Below, in pieces: positions 19,441 to 28,535 of a DNA stretch of 64,000 nucleotides. This DNA is from Microvirga mediterraneensis (lineage in GTDB: Bacteria > Pseudomonadota > Alphaproteobacteria > Rhizobiales > Beijerinckiaceae): NCBI RefSeq assembly GCF_013520865.1, contig NZ_JACDXJ010000001.1:2099001-2163000 (forward strand), given 5' to 3'. The position numbers and the translations under genes are program-made. The notes beneath the pieces were generated by a model. The model searched no databases and had not been told where the DNA came from. It worked only from the letters and a program-made list of their open reading frames with translations. Numbering within the stretch: the stretch's first letter is position 1; each line of letters opens with the position of its first letter.

Positions 19441-20775
19441 GTGCAAAACGACCTGTTTCTTGCCGAGCGGCTCGAATTTTTGGGAATCGACGACGGCATC
19501 TGCCGGGAGCTTCGCGGAATCTGGCAGGACATCTCCCCCGAGCTGCCGAAGATCCTCGAAGGCTTTTACGCGCATATGCATCGGCAGCCGCAGCTGTCCC
19601 GGCTGATCGGAACGCAGCAATCCCGGCTCGTATCCGCTCAGATGCAGCATTGGGGCCGGCTCTTCAGCGGCAGTTTCGACGGCGCCTACGTGGAAGGCAT
19701 CCGCCGCATCGGGCTCATCCATAATAAGATCGGCCTCGAGCCGCGCTGGTACATCGGAGGCTATGCCTTCATCCTCAGCGAACTGATCCATGTGCTGTCC
19801 AGGAAGCATCGCTTCAGTGGCGGGACTCTCGCCCGCAAGCTGGCGGCGGTGAACCAGGCGGTGATGCTCGACATGGATTTCGCCATTTCCGTCTATCAGG
19901 AAGCCTTCGTTCAGGATCGCCAGAAGAAGGGTGAGGACCTGTCGCAGGCCGTCGCGTCCTTCTCCGATGCCGTGCAGGAGAGCCTGGAGATTTCGGGGCA
20001 GGCGAGCAGCGCCCTCTCCGAAAGCGCAACGGTTCTCGACGAGGCGACCGGAAGCGCCAGGAGCCTCGCGGTTCAGGTTACGACGGCGGCCGAGCAGACC
20101 GCGTCCCACATGCAGTCAGGAGCAGCCGCGACGGAGCAGCTCGCATCGTCCGTTCGCGAGATCGGTGAGCAGGCCAGCCGCTCGGCGGATGTGGCGCGCC
20201 ATGCCCTGGAGAGCTCCCAGCGGACGAAGGAAACCGTCAACGGTTTGGCCGAACAGGCGAAGGAAATCGGAGACGTTGTCGATCTGATCGAGCGCATCGC
20301 GGCTCAGACCAACCTGCTCGCCCTGAACGCCACCATCGAGGCGGCCCGCGCCGGGGAGATGGGCAAGGGCTTTGCCGTCGTGGCGCAGGAGGTCAAGACC
20401 CTGGCCAACCAGACCGCCCGGGCGACGACGGAAATCGGCTCGCGCATCGGGGCGATTCAGGAAGCGACGCAGCGGAGCGTGTCTGAGATCGACAATATCG
20501 GGCGCATCATGGAAGAGCTGAGCGGTATCGCCACGGCCATCGCGGCCGCCGTCGAGGAGCAGGCTGCGGTCACGTCGGAAATATCCGTCAACGTCAACCA
20601 GACGACCGACCATACTCATGCGGTCGTGCGAAGCATCGAGGCGCTGACCGGGTCGACTTCCTCCGCGGCCGCTGCTGCGCAGGAAGTTTCGAGCGCCAAG
20701 CACACCCTCGACCAGCAGCTTCAACGCCTGAGACAGGACATCGACCGGTTCCTTGCAACGGCCAGGGCCGCCTGA
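19441..20775 (+). CDS. Globin-coupled sensor / methyl-accepting chemotaxis-type transducer
   Basis: A 444-residue soluble protein. Residues 1-155 match a protoglobin-type sensor domain, with probable proximal haem ligand His94 in [19 protein letters not shown] linker leads to an MCP signalling domain (about 200-440) with the hairpin tip [20 protein letters not shown] and [15 protein letters not shown]. No membrane segments are present, so it signals from the cytoplasm, as HemAT aerotaxis transducers do by binding oxygen and controlling CheA. Start is GTG at 19441. It is monocistronic, with no che genes nearby. Alternative gaseous ligands (NO, CO) cannot be excluded. Confidence 0.92.
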   Translation: MQNDLFLAERLEFLGIDDGICRELRGIWQDISPELPKILEGFYAHMHRQPQLSRLIGTQQSRLVSAQMQHWGRLFSGSFDGAYVEGIRRIGLIHNKIGLEPRWYIGGYAFILSELIHVLSRKHRFSGGTLARKLAAVNQAVMLDMDFAISVYQEAFVQDRQKKGEDLSQAVASFSDAVQESLEISGQASSALSESATVLDEATGSARSLAVQVTTAAEQTASHMQSGAAATEQLASSVREIGEQASRSADVARHALESSQRTKETVNGLAEQAKEIGDVVDLIERIAAQTNLLALNATIEAARAGEMGKGFAVVAQEVKTLANQTARATTEIGSRIGAIQEATQRSVSEIDNIGRIMEELSGIATAIAAAVEEQAAVTSEISVNVNQTTDHTHAVVRSIEALTGSTSSAAAAAQEVSSAKHTLDQQLQRLRQDIDRFLATARAA

Positions 20776-20917
20776 CGAGTGTAAAGCCTGCAACGGCGGT
20801 TTGTGGCCGAATCGTGTCTTTTTGGATACAGACATGAATCCGCAAATCAGACACCTTGCCGACAGTTGACGCCGGATTTGTATTCGGCGCATCTGGCGGA
20901 GCCGCGAGGGCTCCTGT

Positions 20918-21142
20918 GTGGGGGCACAGGTGGATCAGACGGACCAGGAAATCGAGCAGATCGCTCGTGCATTCTTTATCGCACGGCATGAAGACGGAAT
21001 TTGGGAGACCGCGTCACGGCTTCTAAAGCACGAATTTCGTCTTTATGCCCGGCAGGCTTTGAGCATGCTTGAAAAGAAGCAGGAGCAGATTTGGAGCGAG
21101 GCTCCTATCTTGGCCCCGGCGGGCATTCTTGAAGCGGCATAA
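20918..21142 (+). CDS. Small hypothetical protein (74 aa)
   Basis: Reads MGAQVDQTDQEIEQIARAFF..., an acidic helical start followed by HEFRLYARQALSMLEKKQ and a short hydrophobic tail. GTG at 20918 has GAGGG seven bases upstream; another GTG at 20930 also has a G-run before it. A canonical terminator follows at 21200, which supports a real transcription unit. No family recognised. Confidence 0.5.
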   Translation: MGAQVDQTDQEIEQIARAFFIARHEDGIWETASRLLKHEFRLYARQALSMLEKKQEQIWSEAPILAPAGILEAA

Positions 21143-21199
21143 CGAAACGTTGCCTTCGGCGGTTCTCCTTGGGGCGCCGGCCACTTGCTTTCCGCCAAA

Positions 21200-21223
21200 C
21201 GCGATATCGTATCGCGGCTTTTT
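21200..21223 (+). terminator. Rho-independent terminator
   Basis: Perfect seven-base stem CGCGATA/TATCGCG (21200-21206 with 21210-21216), three-base loop, then GC and five T residues (21219-21223). It sits 58 bases after the stop of the small gene and ends that transcript before the HtrA-like gene. Confidence 0.8.
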
Positions 21224-21315
21224 GTGCGTCAAATAGGGAAGGGCCGTTGAAGGCGCCGCATGCCCTGCCATTTTTACAGGGTGCAGACTCTCTGCCGAGG
21301 GTCTAGGAGCTGTGC

Positions 21316-22296
21316 ATGCAATCACCCGACGAATGGGAAATTCCTCCTGAGTATCAGCCCGATCCGAGAGCGCTCGGCTATGACCTCAAAGATGCTCTGG
21401 CTGCCGTTGTTTCGCTAAGGGCGCGGGTTCCCGACGATGCCTTCACGGCGGAAACCCTCGGGACCGAACGGGCCGGGCAGGGCGTCGTGATCAGGGATGA
21501 CGGGCTTGTCGTCACTATCGGCTATCTGATTGCCGAGGCCGAGGAGGTCTGGCTCACCACCAACAAGGGTCGGGTCGTTCAGGCAGATGTGCTCGCTTAC
21601 GACTACGAGAGCGGTTTCGGTTTGGTGCAGGCGCTGGAGCCCCTCGGGGTGCCGGTGCTGGCCCTGGGAGATTCCCGCCATCTGAAGCCGGGCGATCAGG
21701 TGGTCGTCGGCGGGAGCGGAGGGCCGAGCCATTCCCTTGCGGCGCAAGTGGTCGCCTGCCAAGAATTCGCAGGTTATTGGGAATATCTCATCGACCCCGC
21801 CATCTTTACCGCGCCGGCTCATCCCAATTGGGGCGGCACGGCCCTGATCGGGCCTCGTGGCGATTTAGTCGGGATTGGTTCGCTCCAGCTCCAGCATCAG
21901 GCCTCCGGCGGGGCTGTGGTACCGCTCAACATGAGCGTGCCGATCGATCTTCTGAAGCCGATCCTGGACGATCTCCTGACCCTCGGGCGGACCAAGAGCA
22001 AGCCGCGGCCATGGCTCGGATTCTATGTCGCGGAGGCCGAGGACGATCAGATCACGGTCATCGGTCTCGCCGGTGACACGCCGGCGCAGCGGGCGGGCTT
22101 GCGGGCCGGGGACCAGATCCACGCGGTGGCCGGCCAAGCGGTGACGTCGCTGGCGGAATTCTATCGCGCCGTCTGGGCGCTCGGCGCGGCGGGCGTCGAT
22201 GTCCCGCTCACGCTTGAGCGGGAGGGGGATACGTTCGACGTGACGATCCGGTCCGCCGATCGGGGCCGCTTCATGAAGGGACCGCGCCTGCAGTGA
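21316..22296 (+). CDS. HtrA/DegP-fold protein with PDZ domain, catalytic residues lost
   Basis: A 326-residue protein whose first part follows the S1C (HtrA) trypsin fold: GQGVVIRDDGLVVT, DVLAYDYESGFGLVQA, then NWGGTALIGPRGDLVGIG. A PDZ domain occupies about residues 232-315 (PWLGFYV, AGLRAGDQIHAVAG). Aligned by eye with HtrA, the catalytic His position is Tyr70, the Asp position Gly100 and the Ser position Trp172 (GNSGG becomes PNWGG). All three are gone, so it should not be a protease; binding or regulation through the PDZ domain is more likely. No signal peptide is visible, so it appears cytosolic. It has its own unit after a terminator, with the aldo/keto reductase 95 bases downstream. 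Confidence 0.85.
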   Translation: MQSPDEWEIPPEYQPDPRALGYDLKDALAAVVSLRARVPDDAFTAETLGTERAGQGVVIRDDGLVVTIGYLIAEAEEVWLTTNKGRVVQADVLAYDYESGFGLVQALEPLGVPVLALGDSRHLKPGDQVVVGGSGGPSHSLAAQVVACQEFAGYWEYLIDPAIFTAPAHPNWGGTALIGPRGDLVGIGSLQLQHQASGGAVVPLNMSVPIDLLKPILDDLLTLGRTKSKPRPWLGFYVAEAEDDQITVIGLAGDTPAQRAGLRAGDQIHAVAGQAVTSLAEFYRAVWALGAAGVDVPLTLEREGDTFDVTIRSADRGRFMKGPRLQ

Positions 22297-22391
22297 TCGC
22301 CCGGGCGCCATGGCACCTGCCTGGCGCTGAGTTGTTCCCGCGAGCAGTCGTACAATGTCCAAGCGGAGGACGCTCCGGGCGGAGGTGGAAC

Positions 22392-23228
22392 ATGAGCCTT
22401 GAAGTGATGCTGCCGGGCGGTGAAGCCGTTCCGGCCCTTGGGCAGGGAACCTGGCAGATGGCCGAGACGGCAAGCCGCCGTGAGCGGGAGATCGATGCGC
22501 TCCGCCTCGGCGTCGAGCTCGGCATGACACTCATCGACACGGCTGAGATGTACGGCGAGGGCACGGCAGAGCAACTCGTCGCGGAGGCGCTCGCAGGGCA
22601 GCGGGACCGGCTCTTCCTCGTAAGCAAGGTCTATCCCCACAACGCGAGCCGCCAGGGGGTGATGCAGGCCTGTGAACGCAGCCTTAGGCGGTTGAAGACG
22701 GAACGGCTCGACCTTTATCTTCTGCACTGGCGCGGCGGCGTGCCCTTGGAGGAAACCGTTGCCGGCTTCGAGGAGCTTCGCCGTGCCGGCAAGATACGCC
22801 ACTGGGGCGTCAGCAACTTTGATACCGATGACATGGAAGAGCTGTTCGCGATTCCGGAAGGAGCGAACTGCGTCACCAATCAGGTGCTCTACAACGTGAG
22901 CCGGAGAGGGCCGGAATTCGATCTCATTCCCTGGATGCAGAACCATCGCATGCCGCTCATGGCCTACAGCCCGATCGAGCAGGGCAGGCTCCCGGACAGC
23001 AGCGTCCTGGAGAGGATCGCGAAGAAACATGGGGCGAGCCCGTTCCAGATCGCCTTGGCCTGGGTTCTTCATCAGCCTAACGTGATCGCAATCCCGAAGG
23101 CTTCGAGCGCGCATCATGTGCGGGACAATCATCGAGCGCTTGAGATCCGGCTGGAGAGCGATGACCTTGAGGCCATTGATTCAGAGTTTCCGCCGCCGCG
23201 CCGCAAGCGCCCGCTCGAAATGATCTGA
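22392..23228 (+). CDS. Aldo/keto reductase
   Basis: A 278-residue NADPH-dependent reductase with the AKR tetrad: Asp and Tyr in LIDTAEMYGEG, Lys in VSKVYP, His in LLHWRG. The cofactor region IPKASSAHHVRDN is also typical. The start at 22392 has a strong GGAGG eight bases upstream; the frame extends further 5' without support. Similar proteins reduce small aldehydes or ketones, including methylglyoxal and sugar-derived carbonyls. It is followed after 33 bases by an inositol-monophosphatase family gene, possibly in one transcript. Confidence 0.9.
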   Translation: MSLEVMLPGGEAVPALGQGTWQMAETASRREREIDALRLGVELGMTLIDTAEMYGEGTAEQLVAEALAGQRDRLFLVSKVYPHNASRQGVMQACERSLRRLKTERLDLYLLHWRGGVPLEETVAGFEELRRAGKIRHWGVSNFDTDDMEELFAIPEGANCVTNQVLYNVSRRGPEFDLIPWMQNHRMPLMAYSPIEQGRLPDSSVLERIAKKHGASPFQIALAWVLHQPNVIAIPKASSAHHVRDNHRALEIRLESDDLEAIDSEFPPPRRKRPLEMI

Positions 23229-23261
23229 CCCGTTGCCGAGACAGCAGGACACGACAAGGCC

Positions 23262-24092
23262 ATGACCTTCACCCGATCCGATGCCCTCGCCGTTGCGGAG
23301 ATCCTCAGGACGACGGCCCAAGCCGAGATCCTGCCACGGTTCCGGAACCTGTCGGCCGGCGCGATCCGGACGAAGACCTCGCAGCTCGACCTCGTGACGG
23401 ATGCGGACGAGGCCGCCGAGCGCGTCATCGAGGCCGAGCTGCTGCGCCGGTTTCCGGGAGCGCTCGTCGTCGGAGAAGAGGGCGTCAGCAGGGATGCGAG
23501 CCTGCTCGACGGCATCGGTGATGCCGAACTCGTCTTCATCCTTGATCCCGTCGACGGCACGTTGAACTTCGCTTCGGGCCTTCCGCTCTTCGGTGTGATG
23601 GCGGCCGTTCTGGTCAAAGGCGAGATCGTCGGCGGCGTGATCCTGGATCCGATCTCGGACGACTGGGCCATCGCCGTGCGTGGTGAAGGCGCATGGATTC
23701 AGCGCACCGACGGCAGCACCAGCCCGCTGCAGGTTGCCGCGAAGGCGCCCCTGTCGCAGATGGCGGGCAATGTCTCATGGCGCTACCTGCCGGAGGAGCT
23801 ACGCCCCGTGGTGACGGGTAACCTGCCGAAGGTCGCCATGGCGGCCGATCTGCGCTGCGCGGCACATACCTATCGCCAGACGGCCGCCGGCCACCTGCAC
23901 TTCTCGTTCTCATCGAGCGTGATGCCCTGGGACCATGCGGCCGGCTGGCTGATCCATCGCGAGGCCGGTGGATACACGGCGCATTTCGACGGCTCGCCTT
24001 ATCGTCCCGTCAATCGGGGCGGCGGTCTCATCAGTGCGCCGGACAAGGAGAGCTGGCAGGCTGTGCGCGATGCGCTGCTGCCTCAGGTCTGA
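23262..24092 (+). CDS. Inositol monophosphatase family protein
   Basis: A 276-residue magnesium-dependent phosphatase. Metal-binding motifs are LVTDADEAAE, GEEGVS, DPVDGTLNF and the C-terminal MPWDHAAGWLI. Family members hydrolyse inositol-1-phosphate, histidinol phosphate, PAP or fructose bisphosphate; nothing here fixes the substrate. The last ten bases overlap the end of the convergent regulator gene. The gene probably belongs with the aldo/keto reductase upstream. Confidence 0.88.
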   Translation: MTFTRSDALAVAEILRTTAQAEILPRFRNLSAGAIRTKTSQLDLVTDADEAAERVIEAELLRRFPGALVVGEEGVSRDASLLDGIGDAELVFILDPVDGTLNFASGLPLFGVMAAVLVKGEIVGGVILDPISDDWAIAVRGEGAWIQRTDGSTSPLQVAAKAPLSQMAGNVSWRYLPEELRPVVTGNLPKVAMAADLRCAAHTYRQTAAGHLHFSFSSSVMPWDHAAGWLIHREAGGYTAHFDGSPYRPVNRGGGLISAPDKESWQAVRDALLPQV

Positions 24093-24724
24093 TCCTTCTT
24101 GAGATAGTTGTAGACCGTGGCGCGCCCAAGGCCCAGCACGCGCGAGATATAGGCTGCCGCGTTGCGCCCGCCGAAAGCGCCGTCGCCGGCGAGATCCGTG
24201 ACGAGCTGCTGCTTCTGCGCACGGCTCATCTCGGCGATGGTCAGGCCGCGTTCGCGGGTCCACGACTGGATATATTCGTTGATGCGTTCGTGCCAGTCTT
24301 CCTTGAACAGCGAAGCCGGCTTCTCGGGCGTTTGCGGAACGGTGACGAGCGCCGTCAACGTCTGCATGACGGCATGGAAATGCGACACGTCCACGTTGAT
24401 GCAGAGGATGCCGATGGCCCTTTCCTGCACACGCAGGACGGCGCTGACCGATTTGATGCGCCGCCCGTCCCAGTTCACCTTCTCATAGGGGCCGATGATG
24501 ATGTCGGACGGCTTGAAGTCGATCTCGTGCAGAAGGGACGGCTCGCCGAGTTCGCGCTTGGAGAAGGGGTTGGACAGGTGCACCACGGTCTCGGTCGAAA
24601 GATCGTGGAGCACCACTTCCGCATAAGGCTGGAAGAGCAGCGCGATGGCGTCGCAGACGGGCGCATAGCTCGCCAGCTCCGGCGAGAGCGCCGTCTTCGC
24701 GCCGGTTTTTCGCGTGCGGCTCAT
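24083..24724 (-). CDS. YheO/DauR-type PAS and helix-turn-helix transcriptional regulator
   Basis: A 213-residue regulator. Residues about 15-130 form the YheO-like PAS domain (YAPVCDAIALLFQPYAEVVL, HDLSTETVVHLSNPFSKREL). The C-terminal part (about 160-213) is a DNA-binding domain with GAFGGRNAAAYISRVLG and LGRATVYNYLKK. DauR of this family controls D-arginine catabolism in Pseudomonas. The ATG at 24724 overlaps the stop of the aminotransferase gene (ATGA), so it is co-translated with it and most likely controls this locus, with the palindrome at 25897-25911 as a possible operator. The ligand is probably an amino acid; that is inference. Confidence 0.88.
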   Translation of the reverse strand: MSRTRKTGAKTALSPELASYAPVCDAIALLFQPYAEVVLHDLSTETVVHLSNPFSKRELGEPSLLHEIDFKPSDIIIGPYEKVNWDGRRIKSVSAVLRVQERAIGILCINVDVSHFHAVMQTLTALVTVPQTPEKPASLFKEDWHERINEYIQSWTRERGLTIAEMSRAQKQQLVTDLAGDGAFGGRNAAAYISRVLGLGRATVYNYLKKDQT

Positions 24725-25836
24725 GCCGCCTGCGCGCGCACGAAGGCAGCGAGACGCTCCAGGCCCGCTTCCAGATGGTGAGCGGGGGCGCCGATGCCGA
24801 TCCGGATGTAACGGTCCATGCCGTAGACGTCGCCCGGCAGCAGCATGACGCCGCGCTCCTCGCGCAGGCGGTGCACCAGCTCGGTCGAGTTCATCGGCAT
24901 GGCGTAGCGGATGAAGGCCATCCCGCCGGCCTTGGGCGGCACGAAGGAGAAGAGATCGCTGTTGGCGTCGACCCAACCCTGCAGCAGCGCGAGGTTCTCG
25001 CGCAGGATGCGCTTGCTGCGGGACAGGATCTCCTGCCGTTTGGCCGGCTGCACGGCGATTTCCGCCACGAACTCGCTGACAGCGCCCGTCGTGATCGAGG
25101 TGTAGTCCTTGCGCTGCCAGGACGTGTAGATCTCCTCGACGGGGCCGACGAGCCAGCCGATGCGCAGGCCGGGCAGCGCCATGGCCTTCGACAGCCCGTT
25201 CGTGACGATAGCCTTCTCGTAGAGATCCGCGAAGCTCGGAGGCTCGTCCTGGTCGAGTTCCGCGCCCTTGTAGACCTCATCCGCATGAAGGTAGATGCCA
25301 TGCTCTCGCGCGATCGCCACGAGACCGTCCATCGTCTCGCGCGGCAAGACGGCGCCGGTCGGGTTGTTGGGATTGCAGATCGTCATCATCTTTGTGCGGC
25401 TCGTGACCGTCTTGCGCACGTCGTCGAGATCGGGCGTCCACCCGAGTTCCTCTTGGAGCAGGACTTCCTTGACGGTCACGCCGATGGCCCGGGCCCAGCC
25501 CCAGATCTGCAGGTAGTTCGGCACGAAGACCATGAGTTCGTCGCCGGGTTCGAGCAGCGACATCACGAGCAGGAAATTCGCCTCGGCCGAGCCGTTGGTG
25601 ACCATCACGTGGTCAGAGTCGCGGTTGGGATGCAGGTTGGCGATGGCTTGCCGCAATGTCACGCCACCGTTGGTCCAGCCGTAGCCGAGTTCGACGTCGA
25701 GAACTTGGCTCTGCTGTTCGGGCGTCAAAAGCTCACGCAGGGAGTAGGGATGCACGCCGCTGTCGGACAGGTTGTACTCGACCGTGTTCTCGTAGAGCGA
25801 TTGAATGCGTTCGAGCGTGAACTCTTCGATCTTCAT
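24721..25836 (-). CDS. PLP-dependent class I/II aminotransferase (copy 1)
   Basis: A 371-residue fold-type I enzyme. Conserved sites are NGSAEANF (phosphate cup), NPNNPTG, HADEVYKG and the Schiff-base Lys217 in NGLSKAMALPGLRIGW. An Arg in IRIGIG near the end is the likely carboxylate binder. Start at 25836 is preceded by GGGGG six bases upstream; the longer frame lacks a site. It is close in length and order of motifs to the divergent aminotransferase at 26025, so the two are paralogues. With the co-translated regulator behind it, it probably deaminates or transaminates the amino acid handled by this locus. Amino donor unknown. Confidence 0.9.
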   Translation of the reverse strand: MKIEEFTLERIQSLYENTVEYNLSDSGVHPYSLRELLTPEQQSQVLDVELGYGWTNGGVTLRQAIANLHPNRDSDHVMVTNGSAEANFLLVMSLLEPGDELMVFVPNYLQIWGWARAIGVTVKEVLLQEELGWTPDLDDVRKTVTSRTKMMTICNPNNPTGAVLPRETMDGLVAIAREHGIYLHADEVYKGAELDQDEPPSFADLYEKAIVTNGLSKAMALPGLRIGWLVGPVEEIYTSWQRKDYTSITTGAVSEFVAEIAVQPAKRQEILSRSKRILRENLALLQGWVDANSDLFSFVPPKAGGMAFIRYAMPMNSTELVHRLREERGVMLLPGDVYGMDRYIRIGIGAPAHHLEAGLERLAAFVRAQAA

Positions 25837-26024
25837 GGCAACCCCCGCGATGCAAAATGATTCATCGGCTCTTAGCATCGTGAAAATAGACTTCATAGTC
25901 CAAATTGGACTTGACGGTTCAATCTTGGGCCTGCCATGGTCCACCCCAGCCGCGTGCCCGGGTCATTCGTTGGTGCGGCCATTCTCTCCATTTTTCGCGA
26001 CCCCATTCCAGATCGGAGCCTTTG
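25837..26024. other. Divergent promoter region of the paired aminotransferases
   Basis: A 188-bp AT-richer region. It contains the perfect 15-bp palindrome described separately and no gene. Both flanking ribosome sites (GGGGG before 25836, GGAG before 26025) are clear. Promoter hexamers could not be assigned with confidence. Confidence 0.5.
25897..25911. promoter_or_regulatory. Candidate operator AGTCCAA-A-TTGGACT
   Basis: Perfect seven-base inverted repeat around a single central A, midway between the two divergent aminotransferase starts (61 bases from one and 114 from the other). Position and symmetry fit the binding site of a local dimeric regulator; the YheO/DauR-type protein at 24083-24724 is the obvious candidate. 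Confidence 0.55.
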
Positions 26025-27137
26025 GTGCAGTTCGATACTTTCCTGATGGAGCGGAACCAGACGCTGTTCGAGAACGGTGTCGAGATCAACCTGACCGAGA
26101 GCGGGGTGCATCCCTGCACCATCGAAGAGATCCTGTCCGCCGACGACGCTCAGGCGCTGCTGCGCCAGCCGCTCGGCTACGGCTGGACGGACGGGCGTCC
26201 CGATCTCAGGAACGCCATCGCCGGCTGGTATCCGGAGGCGTCCGCTTCCAACGTGCTGGTGACGAACGGCTCCTCCGAGGCGACGATGATCACCCTGATG
26301 GCGATGATCGATCCCGGCGATAAGGTTCTCTTCGCGGTTCCCAACTTCATGCAGGTGGACGGTCTCGGGCGCGCACTCGGCATGGACATCCAGCGCCTTC
26401 CCCTGCTGGCGGACCAGGGCTGGCAGGTGGATCCGGAAGCCCTCGCGAAGACGATGGACGGCGTGAAGCTGATCGCGGTCACCAATCCCGGCAATCCGAC
26501 CGGCGCCGTTCTGTCGCGCAGGAGCCGCGAGGCGCTGCTCGATGCCGCGCAAAAGGCCGGTGCCTGGCTTCTGGTCGACGAGATCTATCGCGGCGGCGAG
26601 ATCGACGGTGCCGAGACGGAGACGTTCTATGGTGAGTATCCACGCGTCATCGTCACGAGCAGCCTGTCGAAATCCTTCGCCTGTCCAGGCCTGCGTCTCG
26701 GCTGGATCGTCGGACCGGAAGTGGTGGTCGAAGAGGCGGCCAAGCGGCAGGATTACACGACGATCGGCAGCGGAATCCTGAGCCAGATCCTCGGCGCGGC
26801 CGTCATGGAGCCGAAGAACCGCGAGCGCATCCTGGCGCGCGGACGCGCCCTTCTGCGTGAGAACGCCGACATCGTCGAAAGATGGGTCGAGAAGCGGAAC
26901 CGCTGGTCCTGGCAGCGTCCGGCAGCGGGCGGCATGGCGTTCCTGCATTATGATTTCGACATGTCTTCCGAGGATCTGTCGAACCGGCTGCGGGAAGAGG
27001 AGAGCGTGTTCGTCGTTGCCGGAAGCTGGTTCGGAATCGAGAACCACATCCGCATCGGCATCGGCGTGCAGACCGAGCATCTGGTGGAGGGGCTGGCCCG
27101 TCTCGATGCCTTCCTGTCCCGTCACGGCCTCGCCTAG
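26025..27137 (+). CDS. PLP-dependent class I/II aminotransferase (copy 2)
   Basis: A 370-residue fold-type I enzyme, paralogue of the divergent copy: both begin with an acidic first helix, then N-L-x-x-S-G-V-H-P and L-G-Y-G-W-T-x-G. Key sites are NGSSEATM, NPGNPTG, LVDEIYRGG, Lys216 in SSLSKSFACPGLRLGW and IRIGIG. The GTG at 26025 has GGAG six bases upstream, so I prefer it over the longer frame from 25905. It heads the rightward operon with the M20 peptidase, dehydratase and reductase. The two copies may act on different substrates or enantiomers of one pathway; no sequence feature decides. Confidence 0.9.
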   Translation: MQFDTFLMERNQTLFENGVEINLTESGVHPCTIEEILSADDAQALLRQPLGYGWTDGRPDLRNAIAGWYPEASASNVLVTNGSSEATMITLMAMIDPGDKVLFAVPNFMQVDGLGRALGMDIQRLPLLADQGWQVDPEALAKTMDGVKLIAVTNPGNPTGAVLSRRSREALLDAAQKAGAWLLVDEIYRGGEIDGAETETFYGEYPRVIVTSSLSKSFACPGLRLGWIVGPEVVVEEAAKRQDYTTIGSGILSQILGAAVMEPKNRERILARGRALLRENADIVERWVEKRNRWSWQRPAAGGMAFLHYDFDMSSEDLSNRLREEESVFVVAGSWFGIENHIRIGIGVQTEHLVEGLARLDAFLSRHGLA

Positions 27138-27149
27138 AAGGCGCGAGCG

Positions 27150-28535
27150 ATGCTGCCGAAAGAAAACCTTCAGCGGGCGCGAGAGGATCTGAGGCGCCTC
27201 GTCGGCATTCCATCCGTGAGTGCGCGCGGAGAGGGGCTTTCCGAGTGCGCCGAGGCAGTGCGCGATCTGCTTGCTGGGGCCGGTTTCGAAACGGAGATCT
27301 GTGACGGAGCAATCGGTCCGTTCGTCGTGGGCGAGATCGGTGACGGCCCTCTGACCGTCATCGTATACAACCATTACGACGTGCAGCCCGAGGATCCGGT
27401 TTCCTTGTGGCAAAGCTCACCATTCGACCTGAGCGAGCGCGACGGGCGCTGGTATGGACGTGGCGTCGCCGACGACAAGGGCGAGTTCGTCAGCCGACTC
27501 GAAGGTTGGCGCCTATTTCGGGAGCAGCATTCGGGTCCCTTGCCCTTCCGGCTTATCTGGCTTGTCGACGGCGAAGAGGAGATCGGCAGCCCGTCGCTCA
27601 AGGCGTTCCTGAAGACGCGCTTCTCCGGGGTGAAGGCCGACATCTGCTGGTGGGAATACGGCGAGATCGACTCGAGCGGACGTCCCATCATCCTTTGTGG
27701 GTTCAAGGGCGTAATGGCCGTCGAACTGCGCTGCCGGACGGCGAGTGCCGATCTGCATTCGAGCCTGGGTGCAGTGTTCGATAATCCGCTGTGGCGGCTC
27801 GCGGCGGCGACCGCCTCCCTGCGCGACGGTTCCGGCCGTGTGCTGATCGACGGGTTCTACGACACGGTCCGGCAGCCCACGCAGCAGGAACGGGATCTTG
27901 CCGCCGAGCCGCCGTTCTCGTTCGACAGCCTGGTTCGGGCCACGGGTGGACGGCGGGTTCTGGACTGCATCGACGACACCCGTTTCTACGAGGCGATGAA
28001 CTTCGCGCCGTGCATGAACGTCAACGGCTTCTCCGGCGGATATGCAGGAGAGGGCGCCAAGACCGTGCTGCCTGCAGAGGGGGCGGTCAAGATCGACTTC
28101 CGCCTCGTTCCCGACCAGGATCCGCAGCACATCGTGAGCCTACTTCGCGCCCATCTCAACCGCCACGGTTTCGCCGATATAGACCTCCTTGTTCACGATG
28201 CCAACGTGAAGCCTGTCCGGTCATCGACGGACCACTGGTTCATTCAGGATGCGAAGGAACTTCTGGAGCGGCATCTCGGCCAGACTGTCATCGTGCAGCC
28301 GAGTTCGCCCGCGTCCGGAACCTCTCACCCCTTCGTCGAACAGCTCGGCGCGAATGTCGTCGGCATCGGCCTCACGCATCATGGAGCCATGCTCCACTCG
28401 CCGAACGAGAACATCATCGTTGCGCAATTCGAGGCGATGATCGCCTGTTCGGCGGCCATCTTCCGGAGGCTTTCGGAACGCGCAGGAGAAATCAGATCCC
28501 TTAAGACTGCTCCAATGGATGGAGGGACGCCATGA
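27150..28535 (+). CDS. M20-family metallopeptidase / deacylase
   Basis: A 461-residue zinc hydrolase of the M20 dipeptidase group. The first metal motif is YNHYDVQPEDP, then GRGVADDKGEF (bridging Asp) and DGEEEIGSPSL (catalytic Glu pair). A late His lies in SGTSHPFVEQ. The lid domain lies between. Such enzymes cleave dipeptides or N-acyl amino acids. It follows the aminotransferase by 12 bases and overlaps the dehydratase by four (ATGA), so it likely frees the amino acid that the next enzymes consume. Its cytosolic location is inferred from the lack of a signal peptide. Confidence 0.9.
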   Translation: MLPKENLQRAREDLRRLVGIPSVSARGEGLSECAEAVRDLLAGAGFETEICDGAIGPFVVGEIGDGPLTVIVYNHYDVQPEDPVSLWQSSPFDLSERDGRWYGRGVADDKGEFVSRLEGWRLFREQHSGPLPFRLIWLVDGEEEIGSPSLKAFLKTRFSGVKADICWWEYGEIDSSGRPIILCGFKGVMAVELRCRTASADLHSSLGAVFDNPLWRLAAATASLRDGSGRVLIDGFYDTVRQPTQQERDLAAEPPFSFDSLVRATGGRRVLDCIDDTRFYEAMNFAPCMNVNGFSGGYAGEGAKTVLPAEGAVKIDFRLVPDQDPQHIVSLLRAHLNRHGFADIDLLVHDANVKPVRSSTDHWFIQDAKELLERHLGQTVIVQPSSPASGTSHPFVEQLGANVVGIGLTHHGAMLHSPNENIIVAQFEAMIACSAAIFRRLSERAGEIRSLKTAPMDGGTP

